Shown here: piece by piece, positions 8,592 through 17,002 of the stretch
Numbering within the stretch: the stretch's first letter is position 1
Layout: the number at the start of each line of letters is the position of its first letter
NCBI GenBank assembly: GCA_963674625.2
Contig: CAXXXO010000001.1
Location: 461,905 to 525,904, forward strand
Reading direction: 5' to 3'
Source of the DNA: JALHFZ01 sp963674625
GTDB taxonomy: Bacteria > Synergistota > Synergistia > Synergistales > Aminobacteriaceae
Length of the DNA: 64,000 bases
Notes under the pieces: model-generated
Database searches by the model: none
What the model was told of the DNA's origin: nothing
What the model saw: only the letters and a program-made list of their open reading frames with translations
Position numbers and translations under genes: made by a program

Positions 8592-10112
8592 ATGCGCAAA
8601 GGATTGGTTTTCTGGGGGGCTTTTCTCTCGGGTTTTGCCCTCCTCGCCCTTGCACTGATTTTTATCGGCAGGGAACCGGAGATCCGCCGGCTTTCGGGAG
8701 CCATTCCGCCGCCTCAGGATTCCTTCCCCTTTCTGTACATGGAAGGAGAGGGGAAAAGCCTCGCCGTCTCTCTTCCGCCGATTCCGGCCGAGGGAAAGCT
8801 CAAAGTACGTCCCTTTTTAAAAAATCTCGAGACCCTTTCCCCGGTGCTGAAGTCGGCACGGGAAGTCGCGGTCCTCATGATCCGGGAGGAAAAGGGGTTT
8901 CAGTTCTTTCTCACGGCCAAGTACCCCCGGGATATTCTCAAGAGCCTTGGCGGGGGCAAAATGCCGTCCCAATGGAGTGAAGCCTCTCCAGGGCTCACCA
9001 TGGAAGGACAGGAAGGGCCCTTTCTCCTTCTTCAGGGCCCTTCGTCTCCCTTTCCCCTGACCCTCTCCGTCGACGGGGGGATCGTCCTCATCGCCTCTTC
9101 CCCTGAAAATGCCCTTGCCATGAAAAATCTTCTCGAAAAAAAGGGCGGCGGCATGAATATCTCCTGGAAGGTGGAAGAGGCCTGGCCGAACCATTTTCTT
9201 CTGCGGGACGGAGGCTTCGTCTCAAGGATCGCCGCCTCGGAGGGGTATCCCGTGAATCCGGCGCAGCTGGAATGTGCCGGGGCTTGGCGGGAGGATGAAA
9301 TGGGAGGCAGGATGAAATGGGTGATCGACGGACTCGACGACCTGCTGCCGAAGCGGATTCTCGAAGCCTTTCGCCCCGTATCGTGGGATGACCGCTTTGT
9401 GGTTCCCGAGCCCTTTCTCGCGGCCTTTGGGGCGAATATCCCCCCCGCAGCGGCCGGGAGAATGGAAAAGACCCGGCTGAAAGTCTGGGCCGAAAAAATC
9501 GGCCTTGCGGACAGAATGGAACAGATTCTCCCGGGACCGGTGATGGCATCTCTGGGAGGGAGCAGCAAGCTCTTCGTCTTCTCCCTTCCCGGGCTCTTTC
9601 TTCAGCTGCCGGACAGGGGGGAGGAGGGTATGGCCTTTGTCTCGGCCTTCTGGAACCAGGACTGGGGGCTTCTCGTTCCCTCGGTTGAACCCCTGGAAGG
9701 ATTTTCCCGGGGCGGCACGGCGGCCATCCCCTTCTCCCTGCTTGGGGCGGCACGGCCGGATATGGTATGGATGGGCCTTCTCGACGGAGAATCCCTCCGC
9801 CCGGAACGGCTGAAAAAGCTTTCCGATCATATTCCCGCTCTCAAAGAATCCCCGGAGGCCTTTTCCTGGATGTATCTCGATGCTCCCCGTCTCGGTTCCG
9901 CCCTTCAGAATCTCGCCCGGGTAGGCAAGACCGCTGAAAAGCTGGGGCGAACCGTGGGGATGGATCCAGGCGACATGGCGGACGCTGCTGCGGGGCTCAG
10001 CCGCCTTGGAAAGGTGTCGGCGGTTTTTTTCACCCCCGCGAGAGGAACGCTGGAGTGGGAGAATCCGCTTTCACCGGATAAGGAAAATCCTGCGGGGAAG
10101 CCGCGGAAGTGA
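8592..10112 (+). CDS. Membrane-anchored protein of unknown function
   Basis: A 506-residue protein with a single N-terminal hydrophobic helix at about residues 5-25 (short basic N-terminus, no clear signal-peptidase site), so it is most likely anchored in the inner membrane with the bulk outside the cytoplasm. No catalytic motif or repeat is recognised. It starts 33 bases after the beta-CASP gene behind GGAGG and ends 42 bases before tyrS, so the three may form one transcription unit. Composition resembles its neighbours, with no sign of transfer. Confidence 0.7.
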   Translation: MRKGLVFWGAFLSGFALLALALIFIGREPEIRRLSGAIPPPQDSFPFLYMEGEGKSLAVSLPPIPAEGKLKVRPFLKNLETLSPVLKSAREVAVLMIREEKGFQFFLTAKYPRDILKSLGGGKMPSQWSEASPGLTMEGQEGPFLLLQGPSSPFPLTLSVDGGIVLIASSPENALAMKNLLEKKGGGMNISWKVEEAWPNHFLLRDGGFVSRIAASEGYPVNPAQLECAGAWREDEMGGRMKWVIDGLDDLLPKRILEAFRPVSWDDRFVVPEPFLAAFGANIPPAAAGRMEKTRLKVWAEKIGLADRMEQILPGPVMASLGGSSKLFVFSLPGLFLQLPDRGEEGMAFVSAFWNQDWGLLVPSVEPLEGFSRGGTAAIPFSLLGAARPDMVWMGLLDGESLRPERLKKLSDHIPALKESPEAFSWMYLDAPRLGSALQNLARVGKTAEKLGRTVGMDPGDMADAAAGLSRLGKVSAVFFTPARGTLEWENPLSPDKENPAGKPRK

Positions 10113-10154
10113 GTTAAAAAATTCTGAAGGACGATAGACTCGGGAGGGAAATTC

Positions 10155-11435
10155 ATGTACGAAGACGCGCTTAAAATCCTCAGAGACCGGGGACATATTG
10201 AATGGTGCAGCAGCGAGAAGGAACTCGGAGATCTTTTCCGGAGGGAGATGGTCACCGGGTACGTGGGGTTCGACCCCACGGCGGACAGCCTCCACGTGGG
10301 GCATCTCATCCCAATCATGGCCCTTTCATGGATGCAGCGCTGCGGCCACCGCCCAATTCCCCTTGCGGGAGGAGGGACCGGTCTCATAGGAGACCCCTCG
10401 GGAAAGAGCAAAGAGAGGAACCTCCTCACTCCCGAAAAAGTCAATGAAAACATGGAGGGGGTCAAAAAGCAGCTTGCCCACTTCCTCGACTTCGACTGCG
10501 GAGAGAACTCCGCCCTCATGATCAACAACTACGACTGGCTGGGAAAACTGACCTTTCTCGAAGTGCTGCGGGACGTGGGAAAGCATTTTTCCATCAACTC
10601 CATGATATCCCGGGAATACGTGAAAAGCCGGCTTGACGATCCGGAGAAGAGCATCTCCTACACGGAGTTCTCCTATGTCCTTCTCCAGGCCTACGACTTT
10701 CTTCATCTTTTTTCGAACTTCGGGTGCAGGCTCCAGATGGGCGGAAACGACCAGCAGGGGAACATCCTCTCGGGGGTCGAACTTGTCCGGAAAAAAACGG
10801 GCGGAGAGGCCTTCGGCGCCACCCAGCCCCTTCTTCTCACCTCCTCGGGGACAAAATTCGGCAAAACCGAGGACGGAGCGGTATGGCTCGATCCGAAACG
10901 GACCTCCCCCTACCGTTTTTACCAGTTTTGGATGAACGCGGAGGACTCCGCCGTGGAGAAGCTGCTCAAACTCTTCACATTCCTTCCCCTAGGGGAAATC
11001 CGGGAGATAATGGAGCTTTCCCTCAGGGCCCCTGAGCGGCGGGAGGCCCAGGCACGTCTTGCCCGGGAGGTCACGGCCCTTGTCCACGGAGAGGAAACTG
11101 CCGAAACAGTAACGAGAGTGAGCTCCATTCTCTTCGGCGAGGCCTTCGATCTGAAGAAGCTCTCTCCGAAGATGATCGCGGCCCTTGCGGAGGAGGTTCC
11201 CGCAGGACATGCCGACGGAGCTTTCCCCCTGCCTCTTCTCGACATGCTCGCCTCTTCCGGGGCCTGCGCTTCGAAGAGCGAGGGACGCAGGCTGGTCAAG
11301 GGGGGCGGACTGACTCTCAACGGCGAGAGGGTCGCCGCCGAGGACAGGAGCATCACTGAAGATGACCTCCTCGGAGGACGGTATCTCTTCCTGCGGCTCG
11401 GCAAAAAAAGATTTTTTCTCGTCGATTTTCAATAA
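10155..11435 (+). CDS. tyrS: Tyrosyl-tRNA synthetase
   Basis: A class I aminoacyl-tRNA synthetase that charges tRNA-Tyr. The HIGH motif is HVGH (residues 47-50) following GFDPTADSL, and the KMSKS loop is KFGKT (234-238), as in the TyrS type with this variant. MGGNDQQGNI is the tyrosine/ATP-site signature, and an S4 RNA-binding domain occupies about residues 355-420 (EGRRLVKGGGLTLNGERV). The 426-residue length is normal. An anticodon-responsive T-box leader is not apparent in the 42-base upstream gap. Confidence 0.97.
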   Translation: MYEDALKILRDRGHIEWCSSEKELGDLFRREMVTGYVGFDPTADSLHVGHLIPIMALSWMQRCGHRPIPLAGGGTGLIGDPSGKSKERNLLTPEKVNENMEGVKKQLAHFLDFDCGENSALMINNYDWLGKLTFLEVLRDVGKHFSINSMISREYVKSRLDDPEKSISYTEFSYVLLQAYDFLHLFSNFGCRLQMGGNDQQGNILSGVELVRKKTGGEAFGATQPLLLTSSGTKFGKTEDGAVWLDPKRTSPYRFYQFWMNAEDSAVEKLLKLFTFLPLGEIREIMELSLRAPERREAQARLAREVTALVHGEETAETVTRVSSILFGEAFDLKKLSPKMIAALAEEVPAGHADGAFPLPLLDMLASSGACASKSEGRRLVKGGGLTLNGERVAAEDRSITEDDLLGGRYLFLRLGKKRFFLVDFQ

Positions 11436-11462
11436 GGCAGCGACAAGAAGGAGGAAGAACTG

Positions 11463-12344
11463 TTGAGCACCGGAGAATGCTACTGGTATATCGGGGCATC
11501 CCTTCGCCCCTGGGAATCGGCAGTCGCCGGCGCTCTCGCCAGGGCCCTGCTGAAAGAGGGGGTCCCTCTCCGGTGCTTCTCGGGAGGGGGAGGGGAGAAC
11601 CTGGGGATACCCGAGCTTTTGTCCTGGAATTCCCTGACTCTTCTCGAGCGGAGCGTGCTCGTCGGAACCCGGGGTTCCCTCTGGCATCTCTGGGGAACGC
11701 CCCCGTTCTGGTGGAAATTCCTCCGGATCCGCGCACGGACCGTTCACACCCGCTTCGACGGCGCCTGCGAGTGGAAGGGACATCCGACCCGGCTCGCCGC
11801 GTCTCTCTGTTCCGGCGGCGAGACCTACATCCCCCCGACCTTCGATGTCAAGGTGCACTGGATCGAGGACGGCTCGGCCCCCGAAAAGGAGGACCCGGCT
11901 CCGCTCTTTCTTCTGCCCGGAGGGACCCGGGAGGAGTGGAAAATCTTCGGAAACGCTGCGGAGGAATTCTCCGGCACTCTTTCCGACCCTGAAGAGAATG
12001 GAGGGGGCGGAAAGCTTCCTTCCGCGGGAAACGCCTTTCTGGTTCTTCCCCGGCCCGGTCTGTCCTCGGCTCTCCTGGCCGCCCACGGGGCGCTCATGGG
12101 GATTCCGGCGGCGGGGGCTCCTTCGGCGCTCCTCGACGAGATCCTCGGCAAAGAAGGGTACATCCGTCTTTCCTCATGGAAAGACAGGGAAGACGTCCTT
12201 TCGGCCCTGCGCCTGCTGGTCGGCGACGAGGGGCGTAATGCCTCCGCATCGGCAAGAAGGTACGGAACGGAGCAGTTTCCCCCTTCGAAGGGGTCCGGAA
12301 AATTGCTGAGCCTTTACAGGGCTCTTTCGGAGAAGGGTGAATGA
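11463..12344 (+). CDS. Glycosyltransferase-like protein (degenerate GT-B fold)
   Basis: The 293-residue product begins at TTG 11463, seven bases after AAGGAGG. Its C-terminal third resembles the donor-binding half of GT4-type glycosyltransferases: a run like GALMGIPAAGAPSALLDEIL, then GKEGYIRLSSWKDREDVLSALRLL and a terminal AxxYGxxxF. The N-terminal half is poorly conserved with no recognised acceptor motif. It overlaps the LpxL-like acyltransferase by ATGA, which supports a role in envelope glycolipid synthesis. The assignment is pattern-based and tentative. Confidence 0.55.
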   Translation: MSTGECYWYIGASLRPWESAVAGALARALLKEGVPLRCFSGGGGENLGIPELLSWNSLTLLERSVLVGTRGSLWHLWGTPPFWWKFLRIRARTVHTRFDGACEWKGHPTRLAASLCSGGETYIPPTFDVKVHWIEDGSAPEKEDPAPLFLLPGGTREEWKIFGNAAEEFSGTLSDPEENGGGGKLPSAGNAFLVLPRPGLSSALLAAHGALMGIPAAGAPSALLDEILGKEGYIRLSSWKDREDVLSALRLLVGDEGRNASASARRYGTEQFPPSKGSGKLLSLYRALSEKGE

Positions 12345-13189
12345 GGGGAAAGGCGGCGATTCTCGAGCTTTTTCGCCGCTTTGCCCGTCCGGGATGGAGG
12401 GCGGACGTTGTGGCCGCCTTTTTTTCCGGCGGACTCCGCTGCATCGCTCCCAGGAAAAAGGAGGCCCTCGAAAATCTCCGCCAGGCCTATCCCGGGTCGG
12501 ACGAAGCGTGGCGGAAGGAGACTGTGCGGAAATGCTATACCCACCTTTCCTGGATGGCCGCAGAATACCTTTCCCTCGTCTCCCGGCCCCGGGAGGTCCT
12601 CTCCTGGGTCATCTCCGCGGAGGGAAAGGAAATTCTCGACGGGCTGAAGTCCTCGGGCAGAGGGTGCATCATCCTCGCAGGACATGTGGGCAACTGGGAA
12701 CTCCTCGCGGCATGGCTTGCCCAGTCGGGATATCCCCTCACGGCGGTTGTGCGGAATCCGGATGATCCCGAGCTCGCGGCACTCATTGAAGACTACCGCC
12801 ACAGGTCCGGGGTGGGGACCTTCGAGAAGCATTTCATCATGAAGGAGGCGGTCCGCTTCGCGAAGAAGGGCGGATTCCTCGGCCTGCTGCCCGATCAGGC
12901 GTGGAACGCGTCGGGAATCCGGGGCCCTTTCTTCGGCCGCACCTGCTTCACCGCTGCCGGTCCCGCCGCCATGGCAAACCTCGCCGGGGTTCCCGTGGTT
13001 CCAGTGGTCTCCTACCGGATAGAACCCTTCCGTCATCGGGTGGTCATCTCACCTCCTCTCGACCTCCTGACCCAGGGCGACAGGATGGACATTCTCCGGG
13101 AGAATACCCTCCGGATGAACCAGGCAATCGAAAAAATGATTCGGGTCTGCCCGGAACAATGGCTCTGGTTTCATCGGCGGTGGAAATAA
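12341..13189 (+). CDS. LpxL/HtrB-like lysophospholipid (lipid A) acyltransferase
   Basis: The 282-residue protein has the acyltransferase H(x)4E motif at H115-E120 (AGHVGNWELLA), a downstream LLPDQAWNASGIRGPFFGR corresponding to the conserved DQ..G..V.FFG block, and the C-terminal PEQWLWFHRRWK typical of LpxL/HtrB enzymes. These transfer acyl chains to Kdo-lipid A precursors at the inner face of the cytoplasmic membrane, implying a lipopolysaccharide-bearing outer membrane. It is coupled to the glycosyltransferase-like gene by a 4-base overlap. The exact acceptor is not deducible. Confidence 0.88.
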   Translation: MRGKAAILELFRRFARPGWRADVVAAFFSGGLRCIAPRKKEALENLRQAYPGSDEAWRKETVRKCYTHLSWMAAEYLSLVSRPREVLSWVISAEGKEILDGLKSSGRGCIILAGHVGNWELLAAWLAQSGYPLTAVVRNPDDPELAALIEDYRHRSGVGTFEKHFIMKEAVRFAKKGGFLGLLPDQAWNASGIRGPFFGRTCFTAAGPAAMANLAGVPVVPVVSYRIEPFRHRVVISPPLDLLTQGDRMDILRENTLRMNQAIEKMIRVCPEQWLWFHRRWK

Positions 13190-13279
13190 AGGCGTGTATA
13201 TATTCTCAATGAGCATTTTTCACCTTGAAGAGGGAAAGATTTGGTGCTACCCTTATGCAAATGAAAGGGGGGGATTTTC

Positions 13280-14194
13280 ATGATTTTTGAGCTCATGTCC
13301 AACGGGACCATGGCCAGACTTCCGGACGAAATGCCCGTGGCCGGACTTCCCGAGATCCCTTTCCCGAACGTCTTTCTGCTTCTCCCCTACAACCGCTGCA
13401 TCGCTGGAACAGCTCAACTCAAAACCGATGAACGATGGACCTTCGGAAAGATGGGAACGGATGAAGGAAAAGAAATTTTCCTCTATGACGGCAAGCCCCT
13501 CTCTCTTCTGCTGGGCGAGAAAGAAAAAGTTCACCTTTCCGGAGAGCTTGTCTGCGAACTGCGGTCGCACCTTCTCTGCCAGATGCCTGCACCGGGCGAG
13601 CATATTCCCACGGCCCTCATTCTGAGGGGGCTCGTCCGGGAGGATCACTTCATTTTTGACGAGGACTTCATCAACAACGAGGGGGCGATGCTCGAATCCC
13701 TTGAAAAGGAGCCCGCCCTGCGCCTTCCCTACTGGGCAATCCGCCTCGCCCTCTACCGGAACGACTACGAGGCCGTATCCCGTATCAAAACATGGCTCAA
13801 GGCCGCCTCCGATATATTCGAAGGCGGCACACCCTCTCCCCGGATCTGGTTTTCCCTCACCGATCTTCCGGGAAGACAGGCCATCGACGAGATGGAGGGG
13901 CTCTCCTTCTCCCTGGACGATCTTCAGCGGATGAACTCCCAATCCTCCCGTCCCGTGGTGCTCTACAGCAAGGCGGGATATCTCATCCTGTCCGACTATG
14001 GCGGAGAGGGGCCTGAGACGGCCTTCCGGATATGGATGTTTCTGCCCATACCCCTCTGGAACGAGATGCGGGAGAGGCGGAAACTCTCCATCCGGGAGAT
14101 CGTCACCGCTTCCTGGGGGTATCTCGACGGGATGGCGGCGGAGAAGGAAAGAAGCAGGTTCAGCGGCCAGGGCTCCCTGAGCTGCCGGGGATAG
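13280..14194 (+). CDS. Hypothetical protein, cytoplasmic, 304 aa
   Basis: No family recognised. The protein lacks a signal peptide or membrane segments, has a mixed alpha/beta composition, and contains no obvious nucleotide- or metal-binding motif. It starts with a strong purine-rich site (GGGGGG) about seven bases before ATG 13280. The 90-base gap before it includes TGcTACCCT, a possible weak extended -10. It is followed by a strong bidirectional terminator, so it is probably transcribed alone. Confidence 0.6.
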   Translation: MIFELMSNGTMARLPDEMPVAGLPEIPFPNVFLLLPYNRCIAGTAQLKTDERWTFGKMGTDEGKEIFLYDGKPLSLLLGEKEKVHLSGELVCELRSHLLCQMPAPGEHIPTALILRGLVREDHFIFDEDFINNEGAMLESLEKEPALRLPYWAIRLALYRNDYEAVSRIKTWLKAASDIFEGGTPSPRIWFSLTDLPGRQAIDEMEGLSFSLDDLQRMNSQSSRPVVLYSKAGYLILSDYGGEGPETAFRIWMFLPIPLWNEMRERRKLSIREIVTASWGYLDGMAAEKERSRFSGQGSLSCRG

Positions 14195-14196
14195 CG

Positions 14197-14234
14197 AAAA
14201 ATCGCCGGGGACATTTTGTCCCCGGCGATTTTTT
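14197..14234. terminator. Bidirectional intrinsic terminator
   Basis: A perfect 13-bp stem (ATCGCCGGGGACA / TGTCCCCGGCGAT) with a 3-base loop is flanked by AAAA and TTTTT, so it works on both strands. It separates the unknown 304-aa gene (+) from the amino-acid ABC permease (-). Confidence 0.9.
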
Positions 14235-14249
14235 ATCAGGACGGCCCCT

Positions 14250-14903
14250 TCAGGCGACCTCCCATTTTTTCTCCACGTACTGAAGAAGGATGCTCGTAGC
14301 GCTCGTCATCACGAGATATATGAGTCCCACGAGAATAAAAGTCTCGAAGGACGCGTAGGTGACGCTTCGGACCTGTTGTCCCACCATGGTCAGCTCCGTG
14401 ATGGCAAGGGTCGACAGAAGGGAGGACTCCTTTATGAGGGTGACGAATTCGTTCCCTATGGCGGGAAGCATGTTCCGGATTGCCTGGGGGAGGATGATGA
14501 AGCGCATGGTCTTGAAATAGGAGAGGCCGAGAACCTTCGACGCTTCCCACTGTCCCCTGGGTACCGCCTCGATGCCCCCCCGGACGATTTCTCCCACGTA
14601 CCCCGACGAGTTGATGGAAAGGCCGATGATCCCGGCGGCGAAGGCGGGAAGATTCAATCCCAGGGAGGGGAGTCCGAAATAGATGAGGAAGAGCTGGATC
14701 AGGAGGGGCGTTCCCCGGATGATATAAATGTAGCCGGCGGCGATATAGCGCAGGGGTGCGAAAGGAACGACCCGCAGGGCGCCGACCAGCGTGCCCAGAA
14801 GGGAACCGAAAAGAACCGAAAGAACGGAAGCCTGGATGGTCATCTTCGCCCCTGCGAGGAGCATGGGAATATAGGGGGAGACGGCCGAGAAATCAAGAGA
14901 CAT
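14250..14903 (-). CDS. Polar amino acid ABC transporter permease (HisM/GlnP type)
   Basis: A 217-residue inner-membrane permease of the His/Glu/Gln/Arg family. The YIIRGTPLLIQLFLIYFGLP block and the cytoplasmic loop GGIEAVPRGQWEASKVLGLSY (EAA motif contacting the ATPase) are diagnostic. ATG 14903 follows AAGGAGG and gives the family's normal length; the longer open frame upstream has no family similarity. It overlaps the 3' end of the ATPase gene by 11 bases. No periplasmic binding protein gene lies next to it, so the receptor must be encoded elsewhere or be lost. Confidence 0.92.
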   Translation of the reverse strand: MSLDFSAVSPYIPMLLAGAKMTIQASVLSVLFGSLLGTLVGALRVVPFAPLRYIAAGYIYIIRGTPLLIQLFLIYFGLPSLGLNLPAFAAGIIGLSINSSGYVGEIVRGGIEAVPRGQWEASKVLGLSYFKTMRFIILPQAIRNMLPAIGNEFVTLIKESSLLSTLAITELTMVGQQVRSVTYASFETFILVGLIYLVMTSATSILLQYVEKKWEVA

Positions 14904-15728
14904 CGGTGCACCCCTCCTTCCCGTCGGCTTCCGTAAGTTCCCTGCCGAAATGGACGAGCATCCTCTGAAGGAAAAGCTGAGTCCGGGGCAGACGGGGGCA
15001 TGAAAAAATTTCCACGGGGGACCCTTCCTCGACGATGTTCCCCTCGTCCATGAAGAGGACTCTGTGGGAAACTTCTTTGGCAAACATCATCTCATGGGTT
15101 ATGATCATCATGGTCATTCCCGAGTCGGCGAGGTCGGCGATCACGTCGAGAACTTCCCCCACGAGTTCCGGGTCGAGGGCGCTCGTCGGCTCGTCGAAAA
15201 GCATGATCTTCGGGTTCATGGACAGGGCCCGGGCGATGGCCACCCGTTGACATTGCCCTCCGGAGAGTTCCTCGGCCGGGAGTTTTTCTTTTCCTCGAGG
15301 CCGACGCGTCGGAGAAGGGCGATCCCTTTTTCCTCCGCGTCCCTTCGGGAGAGGCCGAGAATGCGGATGGGACTCAGCACCAGGTTCTCAAGAACCGAGA
15401 GATGGGGAAAAAGATTGTACTGCTGAAAGATCATCCCCACCAGACGGGCAATATCCCGGTTTGAATGCCTTCCGTTGTCGATTCTGTCGCCGTAGAGATA
15501 GATCTCCCCGCTGTTGATCTCCTCGAGCCGGCAGATGCATCGGGCGAGGGTACTCTTTCCCGAGCCGCTCGGCCCTATGACCGAGACGACCTCTCCCTCC
15601 CGGAGGGAGAAGGAGACGTCTTTCAGGACGGAGAGATTGCCGAAGGATTTGCACAGATTCCGAACTTCCGCAGCGGGAGGGTTCGTTGAAGAAATATCGC
15701 TGGCTGCTTTGCTGCCGAATTGTACCAC
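14893..15728 (-). pseudogene. Polar amino acid ABC transporter ATPase, frameshifted
   Basis: From GTG 15728 (AGGAGGTGA upstream) the frame encodes the N-terminal half of a GlnQ-type ATPase, with Walker A GPSGSGKST and the Q-loop MIFQQYNLFPHLSVLENL. Near 15283-15292 the frame goes wrong. The LSGGQ signature, RVAIARALS, Walker B IMLFDEPTSALDPELV and H-loop IITHEMMFA follow in another frame down to 14893. One extra A in the A-runs of the coding strand at that point would restore EEKEKLPAEELSGGQ and one 279-residue protein. Every motif is intact on both sides, so a homopolymer sequencing error is as likely as a true mutation. It would energise the adjacent permease. Confidence 0.85.
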
Positions 15729-15754
15729 ACCGTCACCTCCTGTTGAACTGATGT

Positions 15755-15783
15755 ATTATAACTCAACAGGAGAAGCTCACCAA
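15755..15783 (-). promoter_or_regulatory. Sigma70-type promoter for the ABC ATPase/permease unit
   Basis: On the minus strand TTGGTG (15778-15783) and TATAAT (15755-15760) are 17 bases apart, about 27 bases before the GTG start at 15728. Confidence 0.65.
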
Positions 15784-15811
15784 CCTTCCGGAAAAAACGG
15801 AAGGACAGAAA

Positions 15812-15934
15812 TTACTGGTCGAAGCGAGACTTATAGGTATCGTAGTTGGCGTCGGCCATCAGGTTGTTGAAATCGCCGTTTTCATCCCGGTTATTCTGGG
15901 GGGCGGCTTTTTTTTCGAGAAGGGCTTTTTCCAT
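15812..15934 (-). CDS. 40-residue acidic small protein, unknown
   Basis: The minus-strand ATG at 15934 is preceded by an excellent AAAAGGAGG eight bases upstream and opens a 40-codon frame ending TAA at 15812. The product starts MEKALLEKKAAPQNN and ends YDTYKSRFDQ; it is hydrophilic with no signal or membrane segment. It lies between the ABC ATPase promoter and an AT-rich regulatory region serving the divergent MBL gene. I know of no family. The strong ribosome-binding site and natural composition argue that it is translated. Confidence 0.6.
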   Translation of the reverse strand: MEKALLEKKAAPQNNRDENGDFNNLMADANYDTYKSRFDQ

Positions 15935-15959
15935 GAGGTTTTCCTCCTTTTCATATCTC

Positions 15960-15992
15960 TTGACAATGCCGAGGCAGAATGTATATTACATT
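15960..15992 (+). promoter_or_regulatory. Promoter with palindromic operator before MBL gene
   Basis: TTGACA (15960-15965) and TATATT (15982-15987), 16 bases apart, form a good sigma70 promoter reading toward the MBL hydrolase. A perfect inverted repeat AATGTA-TAT-TACATT (15978-15992) covers the -10 element and would block polymerase if bound. It also lies upstream of the divergent 40-aa gene and may control both. The regulator is unknown; a GntR gene lies 4 kb downstream. Confidence 0.6.
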
Positions 15993-16106
15993 ATTGGTCC
16001 GTACCATTGATTGGCTTATTATAGCACAAAGGTCTTTCTGTGCAATATCCTTCAGATATATTCATTCTTATACAGAAAATTGAAAATAAATCAAGGGGGA
16101 GTTCTT

Positions 16107-16991
16107 ATGGAAATCCGGCATCTTGCAGGAGAGACATCCTATTTCCCGGGCCGGGTCAACGTAGGAGTGTATCGGAAGGGGCAGAATATTTGGATCATCG
16201 ATTCAGGACTCGACGACGACGCCGGAAGGAAGGCAGCCCGCTGGACAGAGGGGGAGAAGCTCACGCTCCGGCGGATCGTCACGACCCATTCCAACGCGGA
16301 TCACTGCGGAGGAAATGCCTTCCTGCGGAAGCGGACCGGATGCTCCGCGGCGGCCACGAAGATCGAGTCCGTCATCATTGAGCAGCCCTTCCTCGAACCT
16401 CTTCTGCTCTGGTCAGCCCGCCCCTTCGGCGAGATCAGCAACAAGTTTCTGCAGTCGAAACCCTCGGAAGTCGATCTCGTTATCGGGAACAGCGGTCCTT
16501 TCGACGAATCGGGCCTCGAAGCCGTCCCCCTTCCGGGGCATTTCATCGACATGATCGGGGTGCGGACTCCGGATGACGTTCTTTTCACGGCGGACGCTCT
16601 TTTTTCGGAGGAACTCATATCCAGGTACTCCATGATGTTTGTCCTCGACGTGGAGGCGGCCCTGGCGACCCTGGACTTTCTCGAAAAAACGGAGGCCCGC
16701 TGGTTCGTTCCGAGTCACGCTCAGCCTGCGGAGGATATCGGCCCCCTCGTGCAGGCGAACAGAAGGGCTCTTCTGCGGGTGAGCGAGCTGGTCCTTGAGC
16801 GGTGCATCGAGCCGGCAAGCCGGGAGGAGATACTGAAAACCCTCTCCGACCGCTTTACCCTCTCCATGTCAGTGACCGAATACGTGCTGAACCATGCCGT
16901 GGTGGGAGCGCACCTCACCTGGCTCAGGGGAAGGGGGCTTCTTTTCCCGGTGGTGTCGGAGGGGCGGCTTCTCTGGAAGAGGGGCGGCTGA
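16107..16991 (+). CDS. MBL-fold metallohydrolase
   Basis: A 294-residue metallo-beta-lactamase-fold protein with the zinc motif HSNADH at residues 61-66 (HxxxDH, the second position changed from the usual histidine), GHFIDMIGV and a C-terminal VPSHAQPAED. It belongs with hydrolases of the glyoxalase II-like branch, but the substrate is unknown. ATG 16107 has AAGGGGGAG six bases upstream; the in-frame ATG at 16011 would add 32 residues encoded by AT-rich leader and is rejected. A helix-rich C-terminal region (about 215-290) resembles a winged-helix-like tail seen in some family members. It converges on the AEC gene with an 11-base gap. Confidence 0.8.
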   Translation: MEIRHLAGETSYFPGRVNVGVYRKGQNIWIIDSGLDDDAGRKAARWTEGEKLTLRRIVTTHSNADHCGGNAFLRKRTGCSAAATKIESVIIEQPFLEPLLLWSARPFGEISNKFLQSKPSEVDLVIGNSGPFDESGLEAVPLPGHFIDMIGVRTPDDVLFTADALFSEELISRYSMMFVLDVEAALATLDFLEKTEARWFVPSHAQPAEDIGPLVQANRRALLRVSELVLERCIEPASREEILKTLSDRFTLSMSVTEYVLNHAVVGAHLTWLRGRGLLFPVVSEGRLLWKRGG

Positions 16992-17002
16992 TTTTTTTTC
17001 GG

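Noticed and set aside
15784..15806. CCTTCCG/CGGAAGG hairpin after the 40-aa gene as a terminator
   Set aside because: The 7-bp stem has no T-run on either strand, so it is not called; it may still contribute to 3' end formation.
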